A DNA stretch of 64,000 bases from positions 3,286,001-3,350,000 of the forward strand of contig NZ_CP115184.1 of assembly GCF_029395675.1 (NCBI RefSeq), written 5' to 3'. The notes beneath the pieces are model-generated. The model was not told the origin of the DNA and searched no databases. It was given only the letters and a program-made list of their open reading frames with translations. Of the stretch, positions 56,069-64,000 are shown piece by piece. Numbering within the stretch: the stretch's first letter is position 1; every line of letters begins with the position of its first letter. Source of the DNA: Janibacter cremeus (GTDB lineage Bacteria; Actinomycetota; Actinomycetes; Actinomycetales; Dermatophilaceae). Position numbers and translations under genes: made by a program.

Positions 56069-57964
56069 ATGCCCCTGACTTTCCGCCGCGACATCCGCAA
56101 TGTCGCCATCGTCGCCCACGTCGACCACGGCAAGACCACCCTCGTCGACAAGATGCTCTGGCAGGGGGGAGCCTTCGGCGAGCACGACCACGTCGACGAG
56201 CGGGCCATGGACAGTGGCGACCTGGAGCGGGAGAAGGGCATCACCATCCTCGCCAAGAACACGGCGATCCACTACAACGGTCCCTCCGCGGCCGCCCACG
56301 GGGCCCCCGACGGCGCGACGATCAACATCATCGACACCCCCGGCCACGCCGACTTCGGTGGCGAGGTCGAGCGCGGTCTGTCCATGGTCGACGGGGTCGT
56401 CCTGCTCGTCGACGCCTCCGAGGGGCCGCTGCCGCAGACCCGCTTCGTCCTGCGCAAGGCTCTCGCAGCGAAGCTGCCGGTCATCCTGGCGATCAACAAG
56501 GTCGACCGTCCCGACAGCCGGATCGCCGACGTCGTCGACGAGGCCTACGAGCTGTTCATGGACCTCGACGCCGACGAGGACCAGATCGAGTTCCCGATCG
56601 TCTACACCTCGGGCAAGGCCGGCGCGGCCAGCATGACGCGACCGGACGACGGCACGTTGCCCGACAACGGCGACCTGGAGCCGCTGTTCCGAACGATCAT
56701 GGAGACCATTCCGGCCCCGTCCTTCGAGGACGACGCCCCCCTCCAGGCGCACGTGACCAACCTCGACTCGAGCAACTTCCTCGGTCGCCTCGCGCTGCTG
56801 CGCGTCTTCAACGGCGAGCTGCGCAAGGGCCAGCAGGTGACCTGGTGCCGCCACGACGGCACCCAGCAGAAGGTCAAGATCACCGAGCTGCTCATCACCG
56901 AGGGCCTGGAGCGGGTGCCGATGGAGACCGGCACCGCCCGCCCGGGCGACATCATCGCCATCGCCGGCATCCCCGAGATCATGATCGGCGACACCATCGC
57001 TGACGCCGAGAACCCGATCCCGCTGCCGGTCATCACCGTCGACGAGCCGGCCATCTCGATGACCCTCGGCACCAACACCTCCCCGCTCGTCGGTCGTGGA
57101 CCGACGAAGGGCACCAAGGTCACCGCGCGCATGGTCAAGGACCGGCTGGACAAGGAGCTCGTCGGCAACGTGTCGCTGCGCGTCCTGCCCACCGAGCGCC
57201 CCGATACCTGGGAGGTCCAGGGCCGCGGCGAGCTCGCGCTGGCGATCCTCGTCGAGCAGATGCGGCGCGAGGGCTTCGAGCTGACCATCGGCAAGCCGCA
57301 GGTGGTCACCCGCGAGGTCGACGGCAAGGTTCATGAGCCGGTCGAGCGCCTGACCATCGACACCCCCGAGGAGTACCTCGGCGCGATCACCCAGATCCTC
57401 GCCGCCCGCAAGGGCCGCATGGAGCAGATGACCAACCACGGCACCGGCTGGATCCGCATGGAGTTCCTCGTGCCCTCGCGTGGCCTCATCGGCTTCCGCA
57501 CGGAGTTCCTCACCGAGACCCGCGGCACCGGCATCGCCCACCACGTCTTCGAGGACTACGAGCCGTGGTTCGGCACCATCACCACGCGCGTCTCCGGATC
57601 CCTCGTCGCCGACCGGTCCGGCCCCGTCACCTCCTACGCGATGGTCAACCTCCAGGAGCGCGGCACGCTCTTCACCGAGCCGGGCACCGAGGTCTACGAG
57701 GGCATGATCGTCGGCGAGAACTCCCGCGCCGACGACATGGACGTCAACATCACGAAGGAGAAGAAGCTGACGAACGTGCGTGCGTCGTCGGCGGACAACT
57801 TCGAGAAGGTCGTCCCTGCCCGTCGCCTCAGCCTGGAGCAGTCGCTGGAGTTCTGCCGCGAGGACGAGTGCGTCGAGGTCACCCCGGACGCCGTGCGCAT
57901 CCGCAAGGTCGAGCTCGATCACACGTTGCGCGCCCGCAGCGCTGCCCGGGCCCGCAACTCCTGA
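56069..57964 (+). CDS. typA: Translational GTPase TypA/BipA
   Basis: A 631-residue ribosome-associated GTPase with EF-G-like domains: [20 protein letters not shown] (G1), [13 protein letters not shown] (G2), [14 protein letters not shown] (G3), [11 protein letters not shown] (G4). Domain II, the EF-G-like domains III and V, and the BipA-specific C-terminal domain ([20 protein letters not shown]) follow. It aids ribosome assembly and stress responses. The ATG at 56069 begins [20 protein letters not shown]; no strong ribosome site is visible. The LpqW-like gene starts 14 bp downstream. Confidence 0.97.
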   Translation: MPLTFRRDIRNVAIVAHVDHGKTTLVDKMLWQGGAFGEHDHVDERAMDSGDLEREKGITILAKNTAIHYNGPSAAAHGAPDGATINIIDTPGHADFGGEVERGLSMVDGVVLLVDASEGPLPQTRFVLRKALAAKLPVILAINKVDRPDSRIADVVDEAYELFMDLDADEDQIEFPIVYTSGKAGAASMTRPDDGTLPDNGDLEPLFRTIMETIPAPSFEDDAPLQAHVTNLDSSNFLGRLALLRVFNGELRKGQQVTWCRHDGTQQKVKITELLITEGLERVPMETGTARPGDIIAIAGIPEIMIGDTIADAENPIPLPVITVDEPAISMTLGTNTSPLVGRGPTKGTKVTARMVKDRLDKELVGNVSLRVLPTERPDTWEVQGRGELALAILVEQMRREGFELTIGKPQVVTREVDGKVHEPVERLTIDTPEEYLGAITQILAARKGRMEQMTNHGTGWIRMEFLVPSRGLIGFRTEFLTETRGTGIAHHVFEDYEPWFGTITTRVSGSLVADRSGPVTSYAMVNLQERGTLFTEPGTEVYEGMIVGENSRADDMDVNITKEKKLTNVRASSADNFEKVVPARRLSLEQSLEFCREDECVEVTPDAVRIRKVELDHTLRARSAARARNS

Positions 57965-57978
57965 GGAGGTCGGCGCCG

Positions 57979-59742
57979 ATGAGGCGCTCCGCGCGTGGCA
58001 CCCTCGCTGTCCTCACCTCGCTCGCCCTGGCGGGAGCGGTGGGATGTTCCAGCGACCTCGTGGACGACCTCGCCGACACCACCAGCGGCAGCGACTCCGA
58101 CACGTCCACGGCCTCCGGGAGCGTCGCCGGGCCCGACGACCGGCTCACCGTCCTCGCAGCAGGGCCGGTCCAGGCGTGGGACCCCCAGCGGATCACCGAC
58201 CGTCGCACGGCCGGCTTCGCCTCGCGCACGTGGATGCGTACGCTCACCGCCTACCAGCCCGACTCCGCCCTGTCCGGGCAGCGCACCCTGGTCGGCGACC
58301 TCGCGGAGGGCACCGGCGAACCCAGCAAGGACGCCACCACGTGGACCTTCTCGCTGCGCCCGGGGGGCACCTGGCAGGACGGCTCGACGATCACCTGCGA
58401 GGACGTGCGCCACGGGGTGGCCCGTTCCTTCGACCCCGAGGTCTCCTCCAGCGGCTACGCCCTGACCTACCTCGACATCCCCAAGGAGTCCGACGGGACC
58501 TCCACCTACCCCGGGCCCACCGGCAAGGAGGGGCGGTCGAAGAAGGCGAGGAAGCTGATCGACGAGGCCGTGGAGTGCACCGACCCCTCGACCGTCGTCT
58601 TCCACCTCTCGCAGCCGGTCGGCAACTTCGACGAGATCGTCTCCCTCCCCGAGTTCGCCCCGGTCAAGGCGGACCTGCCGGAGAAGGGGGCGACCTACCG
58701 CGCGTACTCCTCCGGGCCGTACGAGCTGGAGGACGGGTGGACCCCGTCCAAGGGCGGCACCTGGGTGCGCAACCCCGAGTGGAAACCCAAGTCGGACCCC
58801 CTTCGCCGACCGGGGCCCACCTCGATCGAGCACAAGGAGGGCGTGGCGCCCAAGGAGGCGCTGCGCACGATCATCGAGGGGAAGGACGGCGGGCGCACCC
58901 TCGCCCTCGACCCGATGCCCCCGGCCCTCGACGAGGCGATCAGCGAGGCGGGGCCGCTGGTCCAGACCGTGGACACCGACGGCCAGCTCGTCGACTACCT
59001 GGCTGTCAACGCCGAGAGCAAGGCCCTGCGCTCGCGCGACGTCCGCCGGGCCCTCGCCGCGGCGACCGACCGCGAGGCCTACGCTGCGAGCATGGGTACC
59101 GGCAGGGCGACGTGGTCCCTCCTGGGGACCGCTCTCCCCTCGGCACACGAGACCGTCCTCGACCACGGACCCCAGGGCAGCACCGAGGCGGCGAAGAAGC
59201 TGGTCGCCAAGGCCGACGTCGACACCCCGATCGAGCTGACCCTGGTCCACCGGGACACCGAGGACCTGGCTGCCGCGCTCGAGAAGCTCCTGCCGGGCTG
59301 GAGGGCCGCGGGCTTCGACGTCACGCTGGAGCCGGTCGACGAGGAGGAGTACTTCACGACGATCTCCTCCCGCGCGAGCGTCGAGGACCACGACCTCGTC
59401 TGGGCCAACTGGGGACCGGACCACCCGTCGGCGGCGACCGTGCTGCCCCCGCTCTTCGACGACCGGGTGAACCTGTCGAAGAAGTCGGTCGGTCGTGACC
59501 ACGGTCAGTACGCCGACAAGGACGTCAACGAGGCCATGGACGAGGCGACCGGCACCCGAGACGACGCCGACCGTGCCGAGGAGTGGGCGACGATCGACAC
59601 CGAGCTGCTCGAGGACGTGGCCTACCTGCCGCTGAGCCAGAGCCGACTGACGCACGTCGCCGGGTCGGAGGTCACCTCCTTCGTCGCGAACCCCGTCTAC
59701 GGCGGGATCCCTGAGCTGGGACTGATCGGGGTGACGAGGTGA
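57979..59742 (+). CDS. lpqW: LpqW-like lipoprotein of the family-5 binding-protein fold
   Basis: A 587-residue lipoprotein (MRRSARGTLAVLTSLALAGA then VGCSSD, lipid Cys about 23) with the Opp-type binding fold (WTFSLRPGGTWQDGSTITCE, DVRRALAAATDREAYAASMG) but no transporter genes beside it. In mycobacteria LpqW, encoded near typA and mshB, has this fold and controls phosphatidylinositol mannoside and lipoarabinomannan synthesis; the same order typA-this gene-mshB here supports orthology. GAGGAGGT at 57963-57970 precedes ATG 57979. Its stop overlaps the mshB start (GTGA). Confidence 0.8.
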   Translation: MRRSARGTLAVLTSLALAGAVGCSSDLVDDLADTTSGSDSDTSTASGSVAGPDDRLTVLAAGPVQAWDPQRITDRRTAGFASRTWMRTLTAYQPDSALSGQRTLVGDLAEGTGEPSKDATTWTFSLRPGGTWQDGSTITCEDVRHGVARSFDPEVSSSGYALTYLDIPKESDGTSTYPGPTGKEGRSKKARKLIDEAVECTDPSTVVFHLSQPVGNFDEIVSLPEFAPVKADLPEKGATYRAYSSGPYELEDGWTPSKGGTWVRNPEWKPKSDPLRRPGPTSIEHKEGVAPKEALRTIIEGKDGGRTLALDPMPPALDEAISEAGPLVQTVDTDGQLVDYLAVNAESKALRSRDVRRALAAATDREAYAASMGTGRATWSLLGTALPSAHETVLDHGPQGSTEAAKKLVAKADVDTPIELTLVHRDTEDLAAALEKLLPGWRAAGFDVTLEPVDEEEYFTTISSRASVEDHDLVWANWGPDHPSAATVLPPLFDDRVNLSKKSVGRDHGQYADKDVNEAMDEATGTRDDADRAEEWATIDTELLEDVAYLPLSQSRLTHVAGSEVTSFVANPVYGGIPELGLIGVTR

Positions 59743-60611
59743 GCGCCCGCCTGCTGTTCGTCCACGCGCACCCGGACGACGAGTCGCTGGCCACCGGGGT
59801 CGCGATCGCCCACCACGTCGCCGCGGGTGACGAGGTGCACGTGCTCACCTGCACCCTCGGGGAACAGGGCGAGGTCATCCCGCCCGAGCTGGCCCACCTC
59901 GACGCCGACCACGAGGACACCCTCGGCGAGTACCGACGCGACGAGCTGCGGGCCGCGATGGCCGCGATCGGCGCCCGTCACCGCGTGCTCGGCGAGGAGC
60001 TGACGAGCGGGCGGACGTCCCGCTGGCGCGACTCCGGCATGGCCGGCACCGCCGGTGCGGAGCACCCGCGCGCCTGGGTGCGCGCGGACGACGGGGTGGC
60101 GGTCGATGCCGTCTCCGAGGTGCTCACCGACATCGCGCCCGACGTCGTCGTCACCTACGACGCCCACGGCGGCTACGACCATCCCGACCACATCCGCACC
60201 CACGAGGTGACCCGGTGGGCGGTCGCGGCCCTGCCCGAAGGGAGTCGGCCCGACCTCTTCGGGACGTTCACCCCGCGGTCGTGGGCGGAGGAGGACCGGC
60301 AGGTCCTGGCCACCGTGCCCGGTCTGGACGACCTCGGCTGGAGCCTGCCGACGGGGGCATTCCCCCCGTCGGTCGTCGACGACGAGGTGGTCACGCACGC
60401 CGTCGTCGACCCCGACGCCGTCGACCGGCAGATGGCCGCGCTGCGGCACCACCGCACGCAGGTCACGCTCGGGCCCGAGCGGACCTTCGCCCTCTCCAAC
60501 GACATCGCTGCCCTCCTGTCGGGCCGGGAGGGCTATGCCCGCCTGGACCCCGGCACGGGGCAGCCCCTGGCGGGCGGCGGCGGGCCGCGCGGGCCGTTGG
60601 TGCAGCGATGA
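59739..60611 (+). CDS. mshB: Mycothiol biosynthesis deacetylase MshB
   Basis: A 290-residue zinc deacetylase that removes the acetyl group from GlcNAc-inositol in mycothiol synthesis. Zinc and catalytic residues: LLFVHAHPDDESLATGVAIA (HPDDE; His about 11, Asp about 14) and AHGGYDHPDHIRTHEV (HPDH). Also TLGEQGEVIPPELAHLDADH and DVVVTYDAHGGY. A related amidase (mycothiol S-conjugate amidase) has the same fold; length and neighbourhood favour MshB. Coupled to the genes on both sides by 4-bp overlaps. Confidence 0.92.
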   Translation: MSARLLFVHAHPDDESLATGVAIAHHVAAGDEVHVLTCTLGEQGEVIPPELAHLDADHEDTLGEYRRDELRAAMAAIGARHRVLGEELTSGRTSRWRDSGMAGTAGAEHPRAWVRADDGVAVDAVSEVLTDIAPDVVVTYDAHGGYDHPDHIRTHEVTRWAVAALPEGSRPDLFGTFTPRSWAEEDRQVLATVPGLDDLGWSLPTGAFPPSVVDDEVVTHAVVDPDAVDRQMAALRHHRTQVTLGPERTFALSNDIAALLSGREGYARLDPGTGQPLAGGGGPRGPLVQR

Positions 60612-61096
60612 GCGGCCTGGAGGACACGAGCCTGCGCTTCGCGATGGGGCACTTCGCCACCGGGATCGCGATCGTGACGACGCTCGAGGACGGCCACGAC
60701 CACGCGATGACCGCCAACTCCATCACGTCGGTCTCCCTCGAGCCACCGCTCGTCCTCGTCTCGGTCCGCAACGACTCCGGCTGGCTCGAGGCCGTGGACT
60801 CATCGGGTGTCTGGGGGGCCTCCCTGCTGCCCGAGTCCGGGCGCCCGGCGGCGAGCTGGCTCAGCACCGGCGGTCGGCCGTTGTATGGTCAGCTGTCGCA
60901 GATCCCGCACCACAGGGGGGAGCTCGGGGTGGCGCTCGTCGACGACGCGCTGGCCACGCTCGAGTGCCGGACCTACTCCAGGCACGTGGCGGGCGACCAC
61001 ACGATCGTCGTCGGCGAGGTCGTGGCCAGTCGTGCCGATGCCCGCCGGGACGACCCCCTGATCTACTACCGCAGCCGCTACACGAGCACGAGGTGA
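60608..61096 (+). CDS. Flavin reductase-like domain protein
   Basis: A 162-residue split-barrel flavin reductase: RFAMGHFATGIAIVTTLEDG, HAMTANSITSVSLEPPLVLV, SVRNDSGWLE and HTIVVGEVVASRADARRDDP, with the usual YRSRY at the end. Such proteins reduce FMN for two-component monooxygenases, and the LLM-type enzyme at 11552-12529 is one conceivable partner in the genome. Overlaps mshB by ATGA. Confidence 0.9.
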   Translation: MSGLEDTSLRFAMGHFATGIAIVTTLEDGHDHAMTANSITSVSLEPPLVLVSVRNDSGWLEAVDSSGVWGASLLPESGRPAASWLSTGGRPLYGQLSQIPHHRGELGVALVDDALATLECRTYSRHVAGDHTIVVGEVVASRADARRDDPLIYYRSRYTSTR

Positions 61097-61100
61097 CCGC

Positions 61101-62828
61101 ATGACCCACGACGAGACCCGCACGGACGGGCATGAGCACGGCCGGGGTGGCCGGCGCCTCTGGGCCGCCGTCGGCTTCGTGATCCTCGTCCTCGCGGCGC
61201 TCTACGTCGCGGCGGCGGTGTACTTCGGTGACCGCGTGCCCGGTGACACCACGGTCGGGGACGTCTCCGTCAGCGGCATGACCCAGGCCCAGGCCCGCAC
61301 GGCGCTTCGCGAGGGTCTTGCGGACGAGGCGGCCGAGCCGGTCGTCATCATGGTCGACGGCAAGGAGCGGACCATCGACCCCGCCGACGCCGGGCTGGCC
61401 CATGACTACGAGGCCTCCCTCGAGGGCCTGACCGGCTTCAGCCTCAACCCGGTGGACCTGTGGGCGCAGGCCACGGGCGACATCCACCGCGACGTCGAGG
61501 TCGACATCGACGAGGAGCAGCTCTCCGCCGCCGTCGACGAGGCGACGAAGGGCATGGACACCGAGCCCGTCGAGGGCAGCGTGGCGCTCGAGGGTGCGAC
61601 GGTGCAGACCAAGAAGTCGAAGCTCGGTCTGACCGTGCAGCGCGACGAGCTGACCGCGGCCATCGCCGAGGGCTGGCCGGACCAGCACCAGTACGAGGCG
61701 CCGATCACCCGGCCCGAGCCGGAGCTGCTGCCGGAGGAGATCGACGCCTTCGTCGAGGACGAGCTCAGGCCGCTCGTCGCGGGCCCGGTGACGGTGAAGG
61801 CCTCCCGACCGGACGGTGGGAACGTCTCCTTCGAGGTCACCCCCGAGCAGCTGGCCACCGCCGTCTCGGTGACCAAGGAGGAGGGCGCGCTCGCCACGAA
61901 GGTCGACGAGGCCAAGGCGGGTGAGGCCGCCGCCACCGCCGCGAGCGACTCCGGGAAGTTCCCGGACGCCAGGGACGCCGTGGTCACGCGGTCCGGCTCG
62001 GGCTTCGACGTCTCGCCCTCACGCACCGGTTTGACGCTGGAGACCAAGGGCCTGGGAGCCGAGGTCGTCGAGGCGATGGACAAGAAGGGCGACGAGCGGG
62101 TCGCCACGGCGTCGGCGACGACGACGCAGCCGGAGCTGACCACGCAGAAGGCCAGGAGCACCCTGCCGAAGGAGACCATCTCCAGCTTCACGACGTACCT
62201 GCCGGACAACCCGGTCCGCACGGCCAACATCAGGCTGGCCGCGCGCACCCTCGACGGCGCGTACGTCGCGCCGGGGGAGACCTTCTCCCTCAATCAGCGC
62301 CTGGGCGAGCGCACCGCGGCCAAGGGCTACAAGCAGGCCGGCGTCATCTACAACGGCCGGCTGGCCAAGGACTACGGCGGCGGCATCTCCCAGCTGTCGA
62401 CGACGCTGTTCAACGCCGTCTTCTTCTCCGGGGCGAGGATCGAGGAGTTCCACCCGCACTCCTTCTACATCTCGCGCTACCCCGAGGGCCGCGAGGCGAC
62501 GATCTCCTGGCCGAACCTCGACAACCGGTTCACCAACGACACCGGCGCCGGCATCCTCATCAACGCCTCGGTCAGCGGCAACGAGGTCACCGTGAGCTTC
62601 TCCGGCCGCAAGGCGTACGACGAGATCAGGTCCGACAAGAGCCCGCGGCGCAACATCGTCGAGCCGGAGCGGATCACCGACGACAGCGACAAGTGCGTGC
62701 CGCAGTCGCCCAACCCCGGCTTCACCGTCGACATCACCCGGTCGTTCATCCAGAACGGCAGCACCGTGAAGTCCTCGTCCTTCACGACCGTCTACGACGC
62801 CGCCGACCACATCGTCTGCACGGGCTGA
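61101..62828 (+). CDS. VanW family protein
   Basis: A 575-residue membrane-anchored protein. A TM helix at residues 14-40 (AAVGFVILVLAALYVAAAVY) is followed by two copies of a peptidoglycan-binding-4-like domain (GDVSVSGMTQAQARTALREG; VDIDEEQLSAAVDEA) and the VanW domain near residues 360-510. The latter has NIRLAARTLDGAYVAPGETF, SLNQRLGERTAAKGY, YGGGISQLSTTLFNAVFFSG and EFHPHSFYISRYPEGREATI. It is extracellular and probably acts on the cell wall; the activity of VanW is not established. It ends with two Cys that may form a disulfide. Confidence 0.92.
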   Translation: MTHDETRTDGHEHGRGGRRLWAAVGFVILVLAALYVAAAVYFGDRVPGDTTVGDVSVSGMTQAQARTALREGLADEAAEPVVIMVDGKERTIDPADAGLAHDYEASLEGLTGFSLNPVDLWAQATGDIHRDVEVDIDEEQLSAAVDEATKGMDTEPVEGSVALEGATVQTKKSKLGLTVQRDELTAAIAEGWPDQHQYEAPITRPEPELLPEEIDAFVEDELRPLVAGPVTVKASRPDGGNVSFEVTPEQLATAVSVTKEEGALATKVDEAKAGEAAATAASDSGKFPDARDAVVTRSGSGFDVSPSRTGLTLETKGLGAEVVEAMDKKGDERVATASATTTQPELTTQKARSTLPKETISSFTTYLPDNPVRTANIRLAARTLDGAYVAPGETFSLNQRLGERTAAKGYKQAGVIYNGRLAKDYGGGISQLSTTLFNAVFFSGARIEEFHPHSFYISRYPEGREATISWPNLDNRFTNDTGAGILINASVSGNEVTVSFSGRKAYDEIRSDKSPRRNIVEPERITDDSDKCVPQSPNPGFTVDITRSFIQNGSTVKSSSFTTVYDAADHIVCTG

Positions 62829-62870
62829 CGGACCCCTCGACGGGTGTGCCCGCCGGGGGGCGCGGTGGTC

Positions 62871-63914
62871 TCAGGAGTACTCGTAGGCCAGCACCGGTCC
62901 GTCGACGTGGACCGGCACGACCTCACCGACCTCGGGCGTGCGTCGCCCGGTGACCCGGACGGTGACCTCGGTGCCGTCGACGAGCGCGACCCGCACGAGC
63001 GCGTGGGCACCGTGGTAGCGCGTGTCCAGCACGGTGCCGTGGGCGCAGGCCGGGGCATCGGTGAGGGTGAGGTCCTCCGGGCGGACGACGACGTCGACGA
63101 CCGCCGAGGAGGCGAAGGGGGTGGCCCCCGCCGGGGTGTGCACCACACCGAGGGCGCAGCTGATCCCGCCGTCCGCGGGTCGGCCCGGCAGGCGCACGAC
63201 GTCACCGAGGAAGGCGGCCTCCCGGATGTCCACGGGGGACTCGTAGATCTCCCGGGGCGTGCCGACCTGGCTGAAGCGGCCGTCGCGCATGATCGCGACC
63301 TGGTCGGCGAAGGAGAGCGCCTCCTGCTGGTCGTGCGTGACGAGGATCGTCGTGGCCCCGGCCTCCGCGAGCGCCCGGGCCACTGCCTCCCTGGTGCTGG
63401 CGCGCAGCGCCGTGTCGAGGGAGGAGAAGGGCTCGTCGAGCAGGACGACGCGGGGGGAGAGCGCCAGCGCCCGCGCGAGTGCCACGCGCTGCTGCTGGCC
63501 CCCGGAGAGCTGGTCCGGGCGCTTGGTCGAGATGTCGCCGGGAAGGCCCACGAGCTCGAGCAGCTCGCCGACGCGCTCGCGCCGGCGGCGGGACGCCCGG
63601 GGCATGCCGAAGGTGATGTTGCCGCCGACGTCCAGGTGCGGGAAGAGGCCGCCGTCCTGGCGCACGTAGCCGACCCCGCGCCGCTCCGGGGGCACCGCGC
63701 GGCCGCTGCCGGCCACGAGCTGCTCGCCGACGCGGACGGTGCCCGCCTCGGGTGCGAGGAAGCCGGTGATGACCCGCAGCAGGGTGGTCTTGCCCCCACC
63801 GGAGGCACCGAGGACGGCTGTCGTGGTGCCGCTCGGCACGGTGAGGTCGATGTCCTGCAGGACGGGCACGCCGCCGTACCCGACGCGGACGCCGTCGATC
63901 TGGACTGTACTCAT
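62871..63914 (-). CDS. ABC ATP-binding protein, Fe3+ type (FbpC-like)
   Basis: A 347-residue ATPase of the iron/spermidine (CUT1-like) group: QIDGVRVGYGGVPVLQDIDL, Walker A GASGGGKTTLLRVI, LSGGQQQRVALARAL, Walker B VVLLDEPFSSLDTAL, and H-loop LVTHDQQEALSFADQVAI. A C-terminal TOBE-like region (VVVRPEDLTLTDAPACAHGT onward) follows. Iron is the most probable cargo because the Walker and TOBE regions resemble FbpC, but sulfate or polyamine is possible. Its start overlaps the stop of the permease gene (ATGA). Confidence 0.88.
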   Translation of the reverse strand: MSTVQIDGVRVGYGGVPVLQDIDLTVPSGTTTAVLGASGGGKTTLLRVITGFLAPEAGTVRVGEQLVAGSGRAVPPERRGVGYVRQDGGLFPHLDVGGNITFGMPRASRRRRERVGELLELVGLPGDISTKRPDQLSGGQQQRVALARALALSPRVVLLDEPFSSLDTALRASTREAVARALAEAGATTILVTHDQQEALSFADQVAIMRDGRFSQVGTPREIYESPVDIREAAFLGDVVRLPGRPADGGISCALGVVHTPAGATPFASSAVVDVVVRPEDLTLTDAPACAHGTVLDTRYHGAHALVRVALVDGTEVTVRVTGRRTPEVGEVVPVHVDGPVLAYEYS

Positions 63915-64000
63915 TGCTCGATCCCACTCTGTCGGAGCATCAGGACGGTCAGGGGTGCGGACAACAGGATCATCATCGCCGCATAGGGGGCCGCACCCAC
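63911..64000 (-). CDS. C-terminus of ABC permease (FbpB-like), truncated by window edge
   Basis: Only the last 29 residues are visible, ending MILLSAPLTVLMLRQSGIEQ and then TGA at 63911-63913, which overlaps the ATG of the ATPase gene. A hydrophobic helix followed by a short basic tail fits the end of an ABC inner-membrane permease of the Fbp or thiamine type. No more can be said. Confidence 0.7.
   Translation of the reverse strand: MGAAPYAAMMILLSAPLTVLMLRQSGIEQ

Noticed and set aside
57979..59742. Third oligopeptide ABC system
   Set aside because: There are no permease or ATPase genes with this binding-fold protein; its place between typA and mshB fits LpqW better.

Overview
The window is GC-rich (by eye around 70%), with many GTG starts, dense 4-bp and 8-bp gene overlaps, terminators lacking U-tracts and a mycothiol gene (mshB). 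This points to an actinomycete. The overall gene mix (hut genes, linked choline-sulfatase/FGE/BCCT genes, two peptide ABC operons, a typA-lpqW-mshB neighbourhood) would suit Micrococcales, for example an Intrasporangiaceae relative, but that placement is inference. I see no rRNA, tRNA, CRISPR array or prophage.

Left part (1-15.9 kb). The end of a histidine-utilisation operon (hutG partial, hutI) is followed by a DinB-like protein and RmuC on the minus strand. Next is a compact set that looks like choline-O-sulfate use: a BCCT transporter, a formylglycine-generating enzyme and a choline-sulfatase. Housekeeping genes follow: Nudix hydrolase, YchF GTPase, SPFH protein and a luciferase-like flavin oxidoreductase. 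Then come an unrecognised 532-residue frame with a strong internal start, and a CPA2 antiporter with a TrkA-N domain.

Middle part (15.9-41.5 kb). An RpiB-like isomerase, a FocA channel, a cytochrome b/molybdopterin fusion protein and an 81-residue protein form a probable redox operon. A TetR regulator with a very long palindrome in its promoter controls a DHA2 exporter. After dodecin, a paired SMR exporter, a BASS symporter, an isoaspartyl methyltransferase-like protein and a quinone-oxidoreductase-like protein comes a small group around a LuxR regulator, a secreted protein, a TDT transporter and a DUF488 protein. A thiamine locus has thiD divergent from a TPP-riboswitch-led operon thiC-MFS-thiM-thiE. 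A CynX-type MFS carrier, a dCMP-deaminase-like enzyme, a tandem universal stress protein, an alpha/beta hydrolase, pirin and malQ complete this part. Between the stress protein and the hydrolase lies a 160-bp repeat/hairpin element.

Right part (41.7-64 kb). Two complete, diverged oligopeptide-type ABC operons point at each other. Each has a strong hairpin between the binding-protein gene and the first permease. The 2.1 kb between them is a small accessory island. It holds three copies of a 21-bp repeat, an IS5-family element that has split one copy (TAA target duplication), and an orphan AbiEi-like/DUF559 nuclease-like gene bracketed by the repeats. Then come typA, an LpqW-like lipoprotein, mshB, a flavin reductase, a VanW protein and the minus-strand end of an Fbp-type iron ABC transporter.

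The most unusual signals are the repeat-bracketed island, the overuse of the word CGAAGGGGG/CCCCCTTCG (26 copies located by eye, several in palindromes), the 160-bp element, and the fused cytochrome b-Moco protein with its neighbours.
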